The notes under the pieces are model-generated. The model did no database searches and had not been told where the DNA came from. It saw only the letters and a list, made by a program, of their open reading frames with translations. From positions 1 through 45,029 of the forward strand of contig CAJKUC010000016.1 in assembly GCA_905203015.1 (NCBI GenBank): a DNA stretch of 45,029 nucleotides, written 5' to 3'. Origin of the DNA: an uncultured Christensenella sp. Its GTDB lineage: Bacteria > Bacillota > Clostridia > Christensenellales > Borkfalkiaceae. The position numbers and the translations under genes were made by a program. This document shows, piece after piece, positions 16,531-25,558 of the stretch. The first letter of the stretch is position 1. Each line of letters opens with the position of its first letter.

Positions 16531-17499
16531 TCAATAAAAATCCGTCCAGGATCCGTCCGTTTCTTTCCATTGCGCCACAAGCATTATATCTTCCGTATAT
16601 CCGTACGCCGTTCCGCTCGTAAAAATAAGATCCTTATCCTTAATCTTCCAGCCGACGAATTCGTAATCGCTGTTTTTCGGCGCAGAAGGCACGGGCAACG
16701 TCAAAGCCTTTCCGTATGTGGCCGTAAGCGATGTTCCGCCGTCAAGCGTTGCGCCTTTCAGCGTGGATATGTCCAGCGTTACCGTATACGTTTTCGGCGT
16801 AGTAACCAGCGTCACTTCGATATCCGCCGTAATGTTTTTCAATTCGTCTTTTCCCTTGCTCCAGGCGACGTCGTACCCCTCGATTTCGGGCAAAGCGGGC
16901 AAATCTTCCGTATAATCCTCGCCTGCGTTCACCCATCTGACAATAGGTTCCGTACCGTTTGCGCCGATAAATTTCACCATGAATTTATTTTGCATGCGAT
17001 CTTCACAGCGCGCGGAAAGAGATACGTTTTTCGCGAATTTCCACGTCCCCTGCGGATTGACAGGCGTTTTTTCTTCGCCGTAATGCCAATACCAAAAATA
17101 CTTTCCGTCGGGAACGTTCGGTACGGCAAGCGTATAAGAAGCGTCGTAAGTGACTGTAAGCGTTTCCTTAACGCCTTCGGGCAACGAAACGCCGTCGTCT
17201 GTGACATATGTCACCGTATATTTATTTGCCGTCTTCGTGTATTTCGAGATCACCCGATCGTCGTCTATATTTGAAAATTCCCCGTCCCAGGTGGCGGTGT
17301 AGCCCTCGATTTTCAGTTCGGGATAATCCGTAAGGCTTTCGCCTTTTTTCACACGCCTCGTCTCTTTCGTGCCGTCGGGCATTATGAAAGTTACGGTGCA
17401 ATATTGCGTAACGTCCCGGTTATCTTTTTTTCCGCACCCCGCAAAAATCATGCCGAGGGCAAGTACCGCCGCAAGCAATGCGATCCGTTCTTTTTTCAT
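16531..17499 (-). CDS. Lipoprotein with InlB B-type (Listeria-Bacteroides) repeats
   Basis: A 322-aa exported protein. Signal peptide MKKERIALLAAVLALGMIFAGC ends in a lipobox with the lipidated Cys at residue 22. The mature part consists of four to five beta-grasp-like repeats of the InlB B / Flg_new kind, each with a pattern such as TVTF..DG...V..GE.L..P......GY...W (last one YEFVGWKIKDKD and LVAQW). Such repeats occur on cell-surface proteins and often mediate binding. The start is ATG 17499 with GGAGG 5 nt upstream; the open frame extends 26 codons further without signals. It has its own promoter. Ligand is unknown. Confidence 0.88.
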   Translation of the reverse strand: MKKERIALLAAVLALGMIFAGCGKKDNRDVTQYCTVTFIMPDGTKETRRVKKGESLTDYPELKIEGYTATWDGEFSNIDDDRVISKYTKTANKYTVTYVTDDGVSLPEGVKETLTVTYDASYTLAVPNVPDGKYFWYWHYGEEKTPVNPQGTWKFAKNVSLSARCEDRMQNKFMVKFIGANGTEPIVRWVNAGEDYTEDLPALPEIEGYDVAWSKGKDELKNITADIEVTLVTTPKTYTVTLDISTLKGATLDGGTSLTATYGKALTLPVPSAPKNSDYEFVGWKIKDKDLIFTSGTAYGYTEDIMLVAQWKETDGSWTDFY

Positions 17500-17608
17500 C
17501 TTTTCCTCCCGCGACGCTTTTCCTTTCCGATCGCGCCTTTTTTTATTTTCCGCGATAAACGCCATGCGTTTTGCCATGGGGGGCGCACGCTCGCGTTTTT
17601 CTGCCTTT

Positions 17609-17638
17609 ATTATACCATACCCTTTCGCTCAAAATCAA
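17609..17638 (-). promoter_or_regulatory. Promoter of the lipoprotein gene (extended -10)
   Basis: Minus strand TTGATT (plus 17633-17638), 18-nt spacer, TATAAT (plus 17609-17614) preceded by TGG, an extended -10 element. It lies at the 3' end of the 66-aa gene. Confidence 0.7.
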
Positions 17639-17835
17639 GAATTTTCCCCGTTTTTTTGCGATTTTTTTGCCGCTTTCACCGAAGATTTCACCTTTTTCGG
17701 CTTTGTGCCCTTATCTGCATTTTCTTCGCTTTCGTCATTTAGTTTTCCGGCGATTTTCATCAGTTCGTCCTCGCCGATTTCGCTTTGCAACGCTTCCAGT
17801 TTGCCGTACATAAGTTTGTCGTGATGTATCGTCAT
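17635..17835 (-). CDS. Small hypothetical protein, 66 aa
   Basis: ATG at 17835 has a good GAGAGG ribosome binding site 7 nt upstream. The product starts MTIHHDKLMYGKLEALQSEI, continues with a helix-forming acidic middle (EDELMKIAGKLNDESEEN) and ends in a lysine/alanine/serine-rich tail (KPKKVKSSVKAAKKSQKNG) that could bind nucleic acid. There is no membrane segment. I do not recognise a family. It lies just upstream of the lipoprotein gene, whose promoter abuts its 3' end. Real translation is supported only by the ribosome binding site and the sensible composition. Confidence 0.6.
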   Translation of the reverse strand: MTIHHDKLMYGKLEALQSEIGEDELMKIAGKLNDESEENADKGTKPKKVKSSVKAAKKSQKNGENS

Positions 17836-17979
17836 ATTTTATCCTCTCTTTCCGCCTTTGCCCGCCTGTTATCGGCCGTATGATTCAGACAATGGTTTTT
17901 GTTCCGTCCGCCGCAGTTCCGCGCAGAAAATTTGCGCGGACACTTCCGGGTACTGTGATGTATTTTCATAAATATGCGA

Positions 17980-18008
17980 AAACGGCGGGAAACGCGTTCC
18001 CGTCGTTT
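17980..18008 (-). terminator. Terminator-like hairpin downstream of the DUF308 gene
   Basis: AAACGGCGGGAA (17980-17991) pairs with TTCCCGTCGTTT (17997-18008) with one mismatch. On the minus strand it ends in TTTTCGC, so the T-run is short. The rest of 17836-18073 shows no gene. Confidence 0.55.
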
Positions 18009-18073
18009 TATTGTGAAACGAGCCGCGCTTACATGCGAAAAAATACTTTACCCGACGTAAACGCGCCCGCGTT

Positions 18074-18667
18074 TTATTTCACTTCGTCCATTTCGCCGAG
18101 GTCTTTATCGTCTTTCACGGCCTCGTTGATTTCTTTTCTCACTTTACGCACGCCCGCGCCGAGCCATGCCGTCGTCACGATATCACACACGCCGTCCACG
18201 ATCAGCGAAATTCCGAGCAACGTCATAATCGAATCGCCGAACATCACGAGGATTCCCAGCACGATCGACAATGCGGCAAGCGCGAACAGCACCCACCAGC
18301 CGGGCATTTTCGCTTTGGCGCAATCGATTCCGTCATGGATTTTTCCCACGCCGTCCGCCACGAGGAACAGACCGAAGAAAAGCCCGATCAACGTCATCAC
18401 AACGCCCGTTCTTGCAAGGAAGAATATACCGAGCAGCAGCGCCACCGCCGAAAGCAGCAGATTTTCGGGGAACAGCATTGCGGAAGCAAAATATTTCGCC
18501 ATCAATGCCGCGCCTACGACGATCATCGCCACGCCCGCCGCCTTACATACGAAATCGCCCGATCCGCCGGGATTTGCAACGAATACGATGCCGAGCACGA
18601 TCGCGATGATTGCCGTCACCAGTTTTTCCCATTTCAGTTTTTTGAAGACCTTTTTGATTTCATTCAT
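18074..18667 (-). CDS. DUF308/HdeD-like membrane protein
   Basis: A 197-aa protein with about six short membrane helices arranged in pairs, each pair ending in a GIxLxxxG-type turn (IIAIVLGIVFVANPG; LLLSAVALLLGIFFLA; IGLFFGLFLVADGVGKI; LAALSIVLGILVMFG; GISLIVDGVCDIV). This repeat pattern is the DUF308 / acid-resistance HdeD family. The tail is charged and cytosolic (VRKVRKEINEAVKDDKDLGE). AAAAGGAG lies 6 nt before the ATG. In enterobacteria HdeD helps at low pH; in Firmicutes the role is unknown. Confidence 0.82.
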   Translation of the reverse strand: MNEIKKVFKKLKWEKLVTAIIAIVLGIVFVANPGGSGDFVCKAAGVAMIVVGAALMAKYFASAMLFPENLLLSAVALLLGIFFLARTGVVMTLIGLFFGLFLVADGVGKIHDGIDCAKAKMPGWWVLFALAALSIVLGILVMFGDSIMTLLGISLIVDGVCDIVTTAWLGAGVRKVRKEINEAVKDDKDLGEMDEVK

Positions 18668-18760
18668 GATTCTTCTCCTTTTTTCGGTTTGTATTTCCGA
18701 GAAAACGGTGCTTCACGTCGTTTTTTGTATATTTGTTTTATAACCTCTTTCTCATAGAAT

Positions 18761-18802
18761 AAAACGCTTCCGTGAAAAAATTTCCGTAGGAAGCGTTTTT
18801 TT
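18761..18802. terminator. Terminator downstream of valS
   Basis: AAAACGCTTCC (18761-18771) pairs with GGAAGCGTTTT (18789-18799). It sits 28 nt after the valS stop; T-runs occur on both strands. Confidence 0.75.
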
Positions 18803-18829
18803 ATCGTCGTTTTTACGCCGAAAATAGTT

Positions 18830-21481
18830 TTACGCCAGAAGATCTGCCAACTGCGTTTCGCATTTTTTCAGCATGCTTTCGTATTTTTTCACTTTTTCCC
18901 GTTCGTCCTCAACGAGTTTGGCGGGGGCTTTGTTCACGAAATTCGCATTGGCGAGTTTCCCTTCGGCCCGGGCGATTTCGCCCTTTATACGCTCGATTTC
19001 GGCGGTTAAACGCGTTTTCTCTTTATCGAGATCCACCAGTTCGCCGAGCGGCACGTAAATCTGCGCGATTTCCGTCACCTGCGACACCGTTTTTTCTCCG
19101 ATCGCTTCCGCGCCGTCCACAAAATGCAACGCCGACGCGCCCGCAAGGCGCAGAATACAATCTTCGTTGATTTTCAGAAGCCGTTTGCTCTCCGTCACGA
19201 GATAAAGTTCCACTTTTCTCGACGGCGGGCAATCCGTAGTGGTCTTCATGTTGCGTACGGCTTTGATCACGCCCATTACGCCCTCGAACGTGCGCGCTTC
19301 CTTCTTGTACGCCATGCGCGAATTGTAGCGCGGGAAATCGGAAGTCATGATGCTGCCGCGTTTTGCCGCGTCGATCCCGCCGACCGCGGGAAGATTCGAC
19401 CAGATTTCTTCCGTCACGAACGGAATGAACGGATGAAGCAGTTTCAGGGCGTTTTCCAGAACGAAACACAGCACGGAAAGCGCGTTCTTCTTCTTTTCTT
19501 CGTCCTCGCCGTACAATGCGGGCTTCGTAAGTTCGATGTACCAATCGCAGAAATCATCCCATACGAATCCCGTTGCGAGATCGCTCGCCACGCCGAGTTC
19601 GTATTTGGTGAGATTCGCCGTCACTTCGCGGATGCAATTCTGCAATTTAGAAATAATCCATTTATCCGCGGGCGCAAGTTTTACGGCGTCAATCGAAGGA
19701 ATCGTTTTTCCTTCGGCGTTCATAAATACGAAACGTGAAGCGTTCCAAAGTTTGTTTATGAAATTCCGCGCCGCTTCCACTTTCGTATCCGAATACCGCG
19801 TGTCGTTTCCGGGCGCAACGCCCGTTAAAAGAGCGAGACGCAAAGAATCCGCGCCGTATTTATCGATCACTTCCAGCGGATCGATTCCGTTGCCGAGCGA
19901 TTTGCTCATCTTTCTGCCCTGCTCGTCGCGCACCAGCCCGTGAATCAGCACATCGCGGAAAGGCGCCTTTCCCGTGTGTTCGATCCCCGAGAAAATCATG
20001 CGCGCCACCCAGAAGAAAATAATATCGTATCCCGTAACAAGCGCGTCGGTGGGATAGAAATATTTGAAATCGTCCGTCTGTTCGGGATAGCCGAGCGTAG
20101 AAAAAGGCCACAGAGCGGAAGAGAACCAGGTATCCAGCACGTCCTCGTCCTGTACGATATTTTTACTGCCGCAATCGGGGCATTTTTCGGGATCTTCTTT
20201 TACGCAGATCACTTTTCCGCAATCTTTGCAATACCATACGGGAATACGATGCCCCCACCACAGTTGACGGGAAATGCACCAGTCGCGTACGTTTTCCATC
20301 CAGTTGTAATAAATTTTCGAGAAACGTTCGGGCACGAAGCGCACGCGGTTTTTCATCACGGCGTCGATCGCGGGCTTTGCCAGCGGCTCCATTTTCACAA
20401 ACCACTGTTTCGATACGATCGGCTCCACGACGCTGTGGCAACGATAGCAATGCCCCACGTTGTGCGCGTGCGGCACGATTCCCACAAGATAGCCGCCTTT
20501 TTCAAGGTCCGCCACGATCTTTTTACGCGCTTCATAGCGATCCATACCGTTATAAACGCCCGCTTTTTCGTTCATCGTTCCGTCGTCGTTCATCACGCGG
20601 ATCACTTCGAGATTATGGCGCTTGCCCACCTCGAAGTCGTTCGGATCGTGCGCGGGCGTGATTTTCACGCAGCCCGTGCCGAATTCGGGATCGACGTATT
20701 CGTCCGCAACCACTGGAATTTCCCGGTCGGTAAGCGGGAGTTTCAGCGTTTTTCCTACAAGCGACGCATATCTTTCGTCGGAAGGGTGCACCGCCACCGC
20801 CGTATCGCCGAGCATCGTTTCGGGGCGGGTGGTAGCCACCACCACGTCCGTTCCGCCGTCCGCCGAAGGATAGCGGATCTGCCAGAAATGCCCCGCCTCT
20901 TCCGCGTATTCCACTTCGGCGTCGGAAAGCGCCGTTTTGCAGCAAGGGCACCAGTTAATAATACGGTTTCCCTGATAGATCAGCCCTTTATTATAGAGGT
21001 TTACGAACACTTCGCGCACGGCTTTCGAGCAACGTTCGTCCATCGTGAACGCCTGCCGCGACCAATCGCACGACGTTCCCATCTTGCGTTGCTGCTGCAT
21101 GATTCTGTTGCCGTATTGTTCTTTCCATGCCCACGCGCGTTTCAGGAATCCTTCTCTGCCCACGTCCGCTTTTGTGAGCCCCTCTTCCTTGCGCATTTTT
21201 TCCACGATTTTCACTTCCGTGGCAATCGAAGCGTGATCGCAGCCGGGCAGCCAGAGCGCGGCATACCCCTGCATCCTTTTAAAACGGATCAGCGTATCCT
21301 GCATGGTGGCGTCCATTGCGTGCCCCATGTGAAGTTGCCCCGTAATATTCGGAGGCGGCATCATAATCGTAAAAGGAACTTTGTTTTCGTCGATTTCCGC
21401 ACGGAAAAAGCCCGATTTTTCCCAATACTCGTAAATTCTGTCCTCGAAATTTTTCGGATCATACGTCTTTTGCATATCCAT
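18830..21481 (-). CDS. valS: Valyl-tRNA synthetase
   Basis: An 883-aa class Ia synthetase charging tRNA-Val. It has the HIGH-type motif PPPNITGQLHMGHAMD near residue 40, a CP1 editing domain with the TTRPETMLGDTAVAVHP signature, two zinc-binding cysteine clusters (WCPCCKTALSD; CKDCGKV with CPDCGSKN), KMSKS in GRKMSKSLGNGIDP, an anticodon-binding domain and a C-terminal coiled coil (LVDLDKEKTRLTAEIERIKG). The ATG 21481 is chosen because family members begin a few residues before KTYDP; GGGAGG is 14 nt upstream, rather far, and a longer reading from 21544 is possible. No T-box element is present in the short leader. Confidence 0.93.
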   Translation of the reverse strand: MDMQKTYDPKNFEDRIYEYWEKSGFFRAEIDENKVPFTIMMPPPNITGQLHMGHAMDATMQDTLIRFKRMQGYAALWLPGCDHASIATEVKIVEKMRKEEGLTKADVGREGFLKRAWAWKEQYGNRIMQQQRKMGTSCDWSRQAFTMDERCSKAVREVFVNLYNKGLIYQGNRIINWCPCCKTALSDAEVEYAEEAGHFWQIRYPSADGGTDVVVATTRPETMLGDTAVAVHPSDERYASLVGKTLKLPLTDREIPVVADEYVDPEFGTGCVKITPAHDPNDFEVGKRHNLEVIRVMNDDGTMNEKAGVYNGMDRYEARKKIVADLEKGGYLVGIVPHAHNVGHCYRCHSVVEPIVSKQWFVKMEPLAKPAIDAVMKNRVRFVPERFSKIYYNWMENVRDWCISRQLWWGHRIPVWYCKDCGKVICVKEDPEKCPDCGSKNIVQDEDVLDTWFSSALWPFSTLGYPEQTDDFKYFYPTDALVTGYDIIFFWVARMIFSGIEHTGKAPFRDVLIHGLVRDEQGRKMSKSLGNGIDPLEVIDKYGADSLRLALLTGVAPGNDTRYSDTKVEAARNFINKLWNASRFVFMNAEGKTIPSIDAVKLAPADKWIISKLQNCIREVTANLTKYELGVASDLATGFVWDDFCDWYIELTKPALYGEDEEKKKNALSVLCFVLENALKLLHPFIPFVTEEIWSNLPAVGGIDAAKRGSIMTSDFPRYNSRMAYKKEARTFEGVMGVIKAVRNMKTTTDCPPSRKVELYLVTESKRLLKINEDCILRLAGASALHFVDGAEAIGEKTVSQVTEIAQIYVPLGELVDLDKEKTRLTAEIERIKGEIARAEGKLANANFVNKAPAKLVEDEREKVKKYESMLKKCETQLADLLA

Positions 21482-21590
21482 AACCGTCTGCGTGACCTCC
21501 CGTCCTCTTTTCTCTTCGGTTTGCGCTGCGCGATTTCCCCCCATACGCTCATTTTTACGCCGCTTCGCCGTTTTAAGCCGATACTAAATT

Positions 21591-21619
21591 ATTATACCGC
21601 TTTTTTTCTTTGCTGTCAA
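21591..21619 (-). promoter_or_regulatory. Sigma-A promoter of valS
   Basis: Minus strand TTGACA (plus 21614-21619), 17-nt spacer with a GAAAAAAA tract, TATAAT (plus 21591-21596). The divergent ABC operon starts 65 bp away; its own promoter is less clear (TATAAT near 21639 with a poor -35). Confidence 0.88.
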
Positions 21620-21683
21620 TTATTAATGCAAGCACATATAATATATTATTCCAAAAATTTTTTTCAAGGAGAACCTTGTTATC

Positions 21684-22691
21684 GTGAAAAAACTTACGAT
21701 ATTGTTTATGACGCTGCTCTTTTCCACACTGCCTTTTTCTTCCTGCGCCAAAGACGACGACGGGAAAACGACGGTGAAAATCAGCGAAGTGACTCATTCC
21801 GTATTCTACGCGCCTTTATACCTCGCCGACGCGCTCGGCTATTTCGGGGAAGAAAACATCGAAATCGATCTCACCAACGGCGGCGGAGCGGACAACGTGA
21901 TGTCCGCCGTGCTTTCCGGCTCTGCGGACGTGGGATTCTGCGGCCCCGAAGCGGCTTTGTACGTGCTTGCAGGCGGATCCACCGACGCGCCGAAAGTGTT
22001 CGGGCAACTTACGAAACGCGACGGCTCGTTCCTCGTTTCGCGCAGAAACGAACCGGATTTCAAATGGACGGATTTAAAAGGCAAAGAGATCCTGGCGGGG
22101 CGGAAAGGCGGCGTGCCCGCGATGACGTTTGAATACGTACTTAAAAACGCGGGCCTTGCCGACGGCACCGACGTCACCTTGAATTACGACGTGGCTTTCA
22201 ATCTTATGACGGGCGCGTTCGAGGCGGGTACGGCGGATTATTGCACGATGTTCGAGCCGACGGCTTCGGAATATCAGGCGGCGGGAAAAGGCTATATCGT
22301 CGCCTCCGTGGGCGAGGCTTCGGGCGAAGTGCCCTACACCTGTTTCGCGGCAAAAGAATCGTGGCTGAAAAACAACGAAACCACGGCGAAAGGCTTGCTG
22401 CGCGCCGTAACGAAAGCCGTGAAATACACGCTGGAAACCGACGAGAAAACGATCGCGGCATATCTGAAAAAATATTTCGACGGCACAAGCGAAGCCGCGC
22501 TTGCCGCCTCGGTGAAAAGTTATAAAAAAATCGACGCCTGGGTGAAAAATCCCGCGATGACGACGGACGCGTTAAACCGCCTGCAGGACATCATCTCGGC
22601 AGCGGGAGAATTGCCCCGCCGCGTAACGCTCGGCGAACTTACGAAAAACGACTACGCCGAAAGCGTTTATCGGGAAGTGTTCGGCGCGTGA
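21684..22691 (+). CDS. ABC transporter substrate-binding lipoprotein (NMT1/SsuA-like)
   Basis: A 335-aa exported protein. The signal peptide MKKLTILFMTLLFSTLPFSSC ends in a lipobox with Cys21. The mature domain starts VKISEVTHSVFYAPLYLADA and contains the VLSGSADVGFCGPEAAL motif, both typical of NMT1/THI5-like proteins that feed nitrate/sulfonate/taurine or thiamine-precursor importers. The start is GTG 21684 with AAGGAG 12 nt upstream. No TPP riboswitch is present, so the ligand cannot be set from context. It heads a three-gene importer operon. Confidence 0.88.
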   Translation: MKKLTILFMTLLFSTLPFSSCAKDDDGKTTVKISEVTHSVFYAPLYLADALGYFGEENIEIDLTNGGGADNVMSAVLSGSADVGFCGPEAALYVLAGGSTDAPKVFGQLTKRDGSFLVSRRNEPDFKWTDLKGKEILAGRKGGVPAMTFEYVLKNAGLADGTDVTLNYDVAFNLMTGAFEAGTADYCTMFEPTASEYQAAGKGYIVASVGEASGEVPYTCFAAKESWLKNNETTAKGLLRAVTKAVKYTLETDEKTIAAYLKKYFDGTSEAALAASVKSYKKIDAWVKNPAMTTDALNRLQDIISAAGELPRRVTLGELTKNDYAESVYREVFGA

Positions 22692-22739
22692 TTTCGCAAA
22701 AAGACGGGATTTCGCAAAGGAACGGAAAGTGAAAAAACA

Positions 22740-22768
22740 CGCGGCGCGCGTTTTTAATGCGCGCCGCG
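22740..22768 (+). other. Very stable GC hairpin between the binding-protein and ATPase genes
   Basis: A perfect 10-bp all-GC stem, CGCGGCGCGC (22740-22749) with GCGCGCCGCG (22759-22768), and a 9-nt loop. No T-run follows, so it probably protects the upstream message from 3' decay and lets the binding protein be made in excess (inference). Confidence 0.65.
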
Positions 22769-22796
22769 AACAGATTCGCAACGTAAGGAAACACAG

Positions 22797-23531
22797 ATGA
22801 AAGAAGTATTAAGATTTGAACGCGTGGAAATGCGCTATCACACGAAAACCAGCGAAACGGTGGCGGTGAAAGACCTCTCTTTTTCCGTAAGCGAAGGAGA
22901 ATTTCTCGCCGTCGTAGGTCCGTCGGGGTGCGGAAAAACCACTCTTCTATCGCTTGCGGCGGGGCTTTTGAAGCCGTCTTCGGGAAAAGTGATTTCAAGC
23001 GGCGTAACGTTCGGATATATGTTGCAGAAAGACGAACTTTTCCCTTGGCGCACGATCGAAAAGAACGCCTTTTTGCCTTTGGAGATCAAAAAAATCGACA
23101 ATGCGGAAAACCGAGCGAAAGTGATCGCGCTTGCGGAAAAATACGGCTTGAAAGATTTTCTGAAAAGTTATCCCGCAGAACTTTCGGGCGGCATGCGGCA
23201 GCGCGCCGCACTCATCCGCACGCTTGCATCCAATCCCGACGTACTGCTTCTCGACGAGCCGTTTTCCGCGCTGGATTATCAGACGCGCCTCAACGTATGC
23301 GACGACGTATACCGCATTATCCGAAGCGAAAAAAAGACGGCGATTTTAATCACGCACGATATTTCCGAAGCCGTCTCCGTGGCGGACGAAGCGATCGTAT
23401 TATCCGCGCGCCCCGCTACGCTCGTTTCGAGATATTCTCTGCCTTTCGGCAACGAAACGCCGCTGAAGCGCCGCGAAAACCCCGCTTTTTCCGTATGGTT
23501 TGAAAAACTCTGGAAGGATCTGAACGTATGA
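22797..23531 (+). CDS. ABC transporter ATP-binding protein (SsuB/TauB-like)
   Basis: A 244-aa nucleotide-binding subunit. Walker A GPSGCGKTT is near residue 42, the Q-loop is in MLQKDELFPW, the signature is LSGGMRQR, Walker B is VLLLDEPFSALD and the switch histidine lies in LITHDISEA. The Q-loop context LFPWRT is characteristic of nitrate/sulfonate importer ATPases. AAGGAA precedes the ATG by 6 nt. Its stop overlaps the permease start (ATGA), so the two are translationally coupled. Confidence 0.92.
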   Translation: MKEVLRFERVEMRYHTKTSETVAVKDLSFSVSEGEFLAVVGPSGCGKTTLLSLAAGLLKPSSGKVISSGVTFGYMLQKDELFPWRTIEKNAFLPLEIKKIDNAENRAKVIALAEKYGLKDFLKSYPAELSGGMRQRAALIRTLASNPDVLLLDEPFSALDYQTRLNVCDDVYRIIRSEKKTAILITHDISEAVSVADEAIVLSARPATLVSRYSLPFGNETPLKRRENPAFSVWFEKLWKDLNV

Positions 23532-24337
23532 AAAACGAAATTTACACGAAAGAACATCTTTTATACTTATCCGCGCTTCGGCGAAAAAATATCGGCGTGA
23601 TCTTCGCGCGTTTTTTCATTCTCGCCCTTCTCCTCGGCATATGGGAACTGGCGGCGCGCCTCGAATGGGTGAATCCGTTCGTCACCTCTTCGCCCTCGCG
23701 GATAGGCAAAACGTTAAAAGACCTCTATCTTGCCGGAACGCTTTTCTATCATATCCGCGTAACGCTTTCGGAAACGCTGGCGGGCTTTTTCATCGCCGTG
23801 ATCGGCGGCTATCTGATCGCCTTGCTTTTATGGTGGAGCGAAAGCGTTCGCAGAACGTTAGAGCCCTATCTCGTGGTGATCAACGCCCTGCCGAAAATCG
23901 CGCTCGGCCCGCTTGTGATCATCTGGTTCGGCACGGGCGGCGAAGCGATCGTATGCATGACCGTACTTGTGGGCATCATCGTAGCCACGATGAACATGCT
24001 GAACGGCTTCATGTCCACCGACGAAAACAAACTGCTGCTTTTGAAATCGCTGGGCGCGAATAAGTTGCAGATTTTAACGAAATTGGTAGTTCCCTCCTCG
24101 TTGCCCGCATTCATCTCCATGCTGAAAATCAGCGTGGGCATGGCGTGGATCGGATCGATCATGGGCGAATATATCGTGTCGAAAGCGGGAATCGGCTACC
24201 TCATCGTATACGGCGGGCAGGTGTTCAAACTCGATCTCGTGATGGCTTCCGTTTTCGTGCTGTGCGTGCTGGCGGCAGGTATGTACGCCGTCGTCGCCGC
24301 GATCGAAAAATTCTGTCTGAAAGGCAGAGGAAATTAA
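23528..24337 (+). CDS. ABC transporter permease (SsuC/TauC-like)
   Basis: A 269-aa inner-membrane subunit with about six helices. The early segment WELAARLEWVNPFVTSSPSR, the LPKIALGPLVIIWFGTG stretch and the EAA loop (LLLKSLGANKLQILTKLVVP, with the conserved glycine) fit the nitrate/sulfonate/taurine importer family. It completes a binding protein-ATPase-permease set; a homodimeric permease is expected for this family. A strong terminator follows. Confidence 0.92.
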   Translation: MKNEIYTKEHLLYLSALRRKNIGVIFARFFILALLLGIWELAARLEWVNPFVTSSPSRIGKTLKDLYLAGTLFYHIRVTLSETLAGFFIAVIGGYLIALLLWWSESVRRTLEPYLVVINALPKIALGPLVIIWFGTGGEAIVCMTVLVGIIVATMNMLNGFMSTDENKLLLLKSLGANKLQILTKLVVPSSLPAFISMLKISVGMAWIGSIMGEYIVSKAGIGYLIVYGGQVFKLDLVMASVFVLCVLAAGMYAVVAAIEKFCLKGRGN

Positions 24338-24443
24338 GCGCGCTTGCGCCGCTGCGTTTTCAGACGCTTTTCCGCTACCTGCCGCCGCAAAAAAACACGT
24401 GCGATAACGCCCGCGGAAATCAAATAAATCCCGTAGTACTACA

Positions 24444-24483
24444 AAACAACGCTCTCTTCGATACGAAAAAGAGAGCGTTGTTT
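24444..24483. terminator. Terminator between the ABC operon and kdgK
   Basis: Perfect 15-bp stem AAACAACGCTCTCTT (24444-24458) with AAGAGAGCGTTGTTT (24469-24483). It suits both converging units. The rest of 24338-24548 shows no gene. Confidence 0.85.
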
Positions 24484-24548
24484 CATGTTTTTATTATTTT
24501 ATGTCCGATCGCTTTACGCCTTGCGGCGACGCGAATCGAATACCGCTT

Positions 24549-25532
24549 TCAGCGTTGCACCCTGCCCGATCCGTCACCCGCCGCAAGCGCGAGAATCTCC
24601 GCCTCGCCTGCGATATTCACGTCGCCGTCTACGGTGTGTTTGAACGCCGCCGCGGCAACGGCGAACTCCAGCGCTTTTTCCGGATCGTCGTATTTATTCG
24701 CGGCAAAAATATATCCTGCGGCAAAAGCGTCTCCGCCGCCAACGCGGTCCACGATATGCAGATCGTAGCGTTTCGAGAGATAATATTTTCCGCCCGTATA
24801 CAACGAAGCGGAATAGCCGTTGTCGTCGGCGGAACGGGAAATACGATCGGTGAAAAGCACGGCGGAAAGATGATATTTCACGGCGAGAGCGCGCATCGTC
24901 TCTTCTTCCGTTTTTTCCTCTATTCCGTATACATCCAGCGTCTGCGGCGCGTTGGAAATACAAACGTCTACATACGGCGTAATCTTTTCCATCGCCTTTC
25001 TCGCTTCGTCTTTCGTCCAGAGTTTCGCGCGATAATTCGGATCAAACGAGACGATCAGCCCCTTTTCTTTCGCCTTTTTCGCAGCAATTTCGCATATCTT
25101 CGCAGCCGATGGAGAAATTCCCGCCGTGATTCCCGTAAAATGAAACCAATCCGCCCCGTCGAAAATTTTATCCCAGTCGAAATCCGATTCCGCAGCCTCG
25201 GCGATCGCCGAATCCGCACGATCGTACACCACTTTCGAGGCGCGTACGGAAGCCCCGCGTTCCACATAATATACGCCCATGCGCTTTCCTCCGCGCACGA
25301 TGTATTCCGTTCCCACGCCGAAACTTTTCAGCACGGCGACAGCCCCGTCCGCAATCGGATTATCGGGCAATTTCGTTACAAATTCCGTCTGCATGCCCAA
25401 TTGCGCAAGCGAACATAAAACGTTCGATTCCGCGCCGCCGTACGTCGCTTCGTAAAGCGGCGTTCTGCCCAAACGATCGTGCCCCTGCGCGGTGAGGCGC
25501 ATCATGATTTCCCCGAATCCTACTACTTTCAT
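24549..25532 (-). CDS. kdgK: 2-dehydro-3-deoxygluconate kinase (PfkB family)
   Basis: A 327-aa sugar kinase phosphorylating 2-keto-3-deoxygluconate to KDPG. The N-terminus VVGFGEIMMRL, the YGGAESNVLCSLAQLG substrate loop, SFDPNYRAKLW and the catalytic RVGGGDAFAAGYI motif (base D near residue 268) mark a PfkB kinase of the KDG subfamily; the length is typical. It follows the aldolase gene by 26 nt, and aldolase and kinase act in sequence, which supports the assignment. Upstream hexuronate or pectin enzymes are not in the window. AGAGG lies 9 nt before the ATG. Confidence 0.88.
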   Translation of the reverse strand: MKVVGFGEIMMRLTAQGHDRLGRTPLYEATYGGAESNVLCSLAQLGMQTEFVTKLPDNPIADGAVAVLKSFGVGTEYIVRGGKRMGVYYVERGASVRASKVVYDRADSAIAEAAESDFDWDKIFDGADWFHFTGITAGISPSAAKICEIAAKKAKEKGLIVSFDPNYRAKLWTKDEARKAMEKITPYVDVCISNAPQTLDVYGIEEKTEEETMRALAVKYHLSAVLFTDRISRSADDNGYSASLYTGGKYYLSKRYDLHIVDRVGGGDAFAAGYIFAANKYDDPEKALEFAVAAAAFKHTVDGDVNIAGEAEILALAAGDGSGRVQR

Positions 25533-25558
25533 CCTCTTCTGCCTCTTTTTTTACGATT

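Noticed and set aside
17880..18743. A 287-codon open frame on the plus strand
   Set aside because: Mostly antisense to the DUF308 gene; low-complexity Ser/Pro/Thr product.
21482..21590. T-box leader of valS
   Set aside because: The leader is short and has neither the T-box sequence nor an antiterminator-terminator pair.
21620..21683. TPP riboswitch for the NMT1-like ABC operon
   Set aside because: The region is too short and lacks the conserved CUGAGA element, so a thiamine-precursor role is not supported.
19940..22132. A 730-codon open frame on the plus strand
   Set aside because: It lies antisense to valS and runs into the binding-protein gene in another frame. The composition (His/Arg/Phe-rich) is typical of an antisense shadow and there is no family signal.
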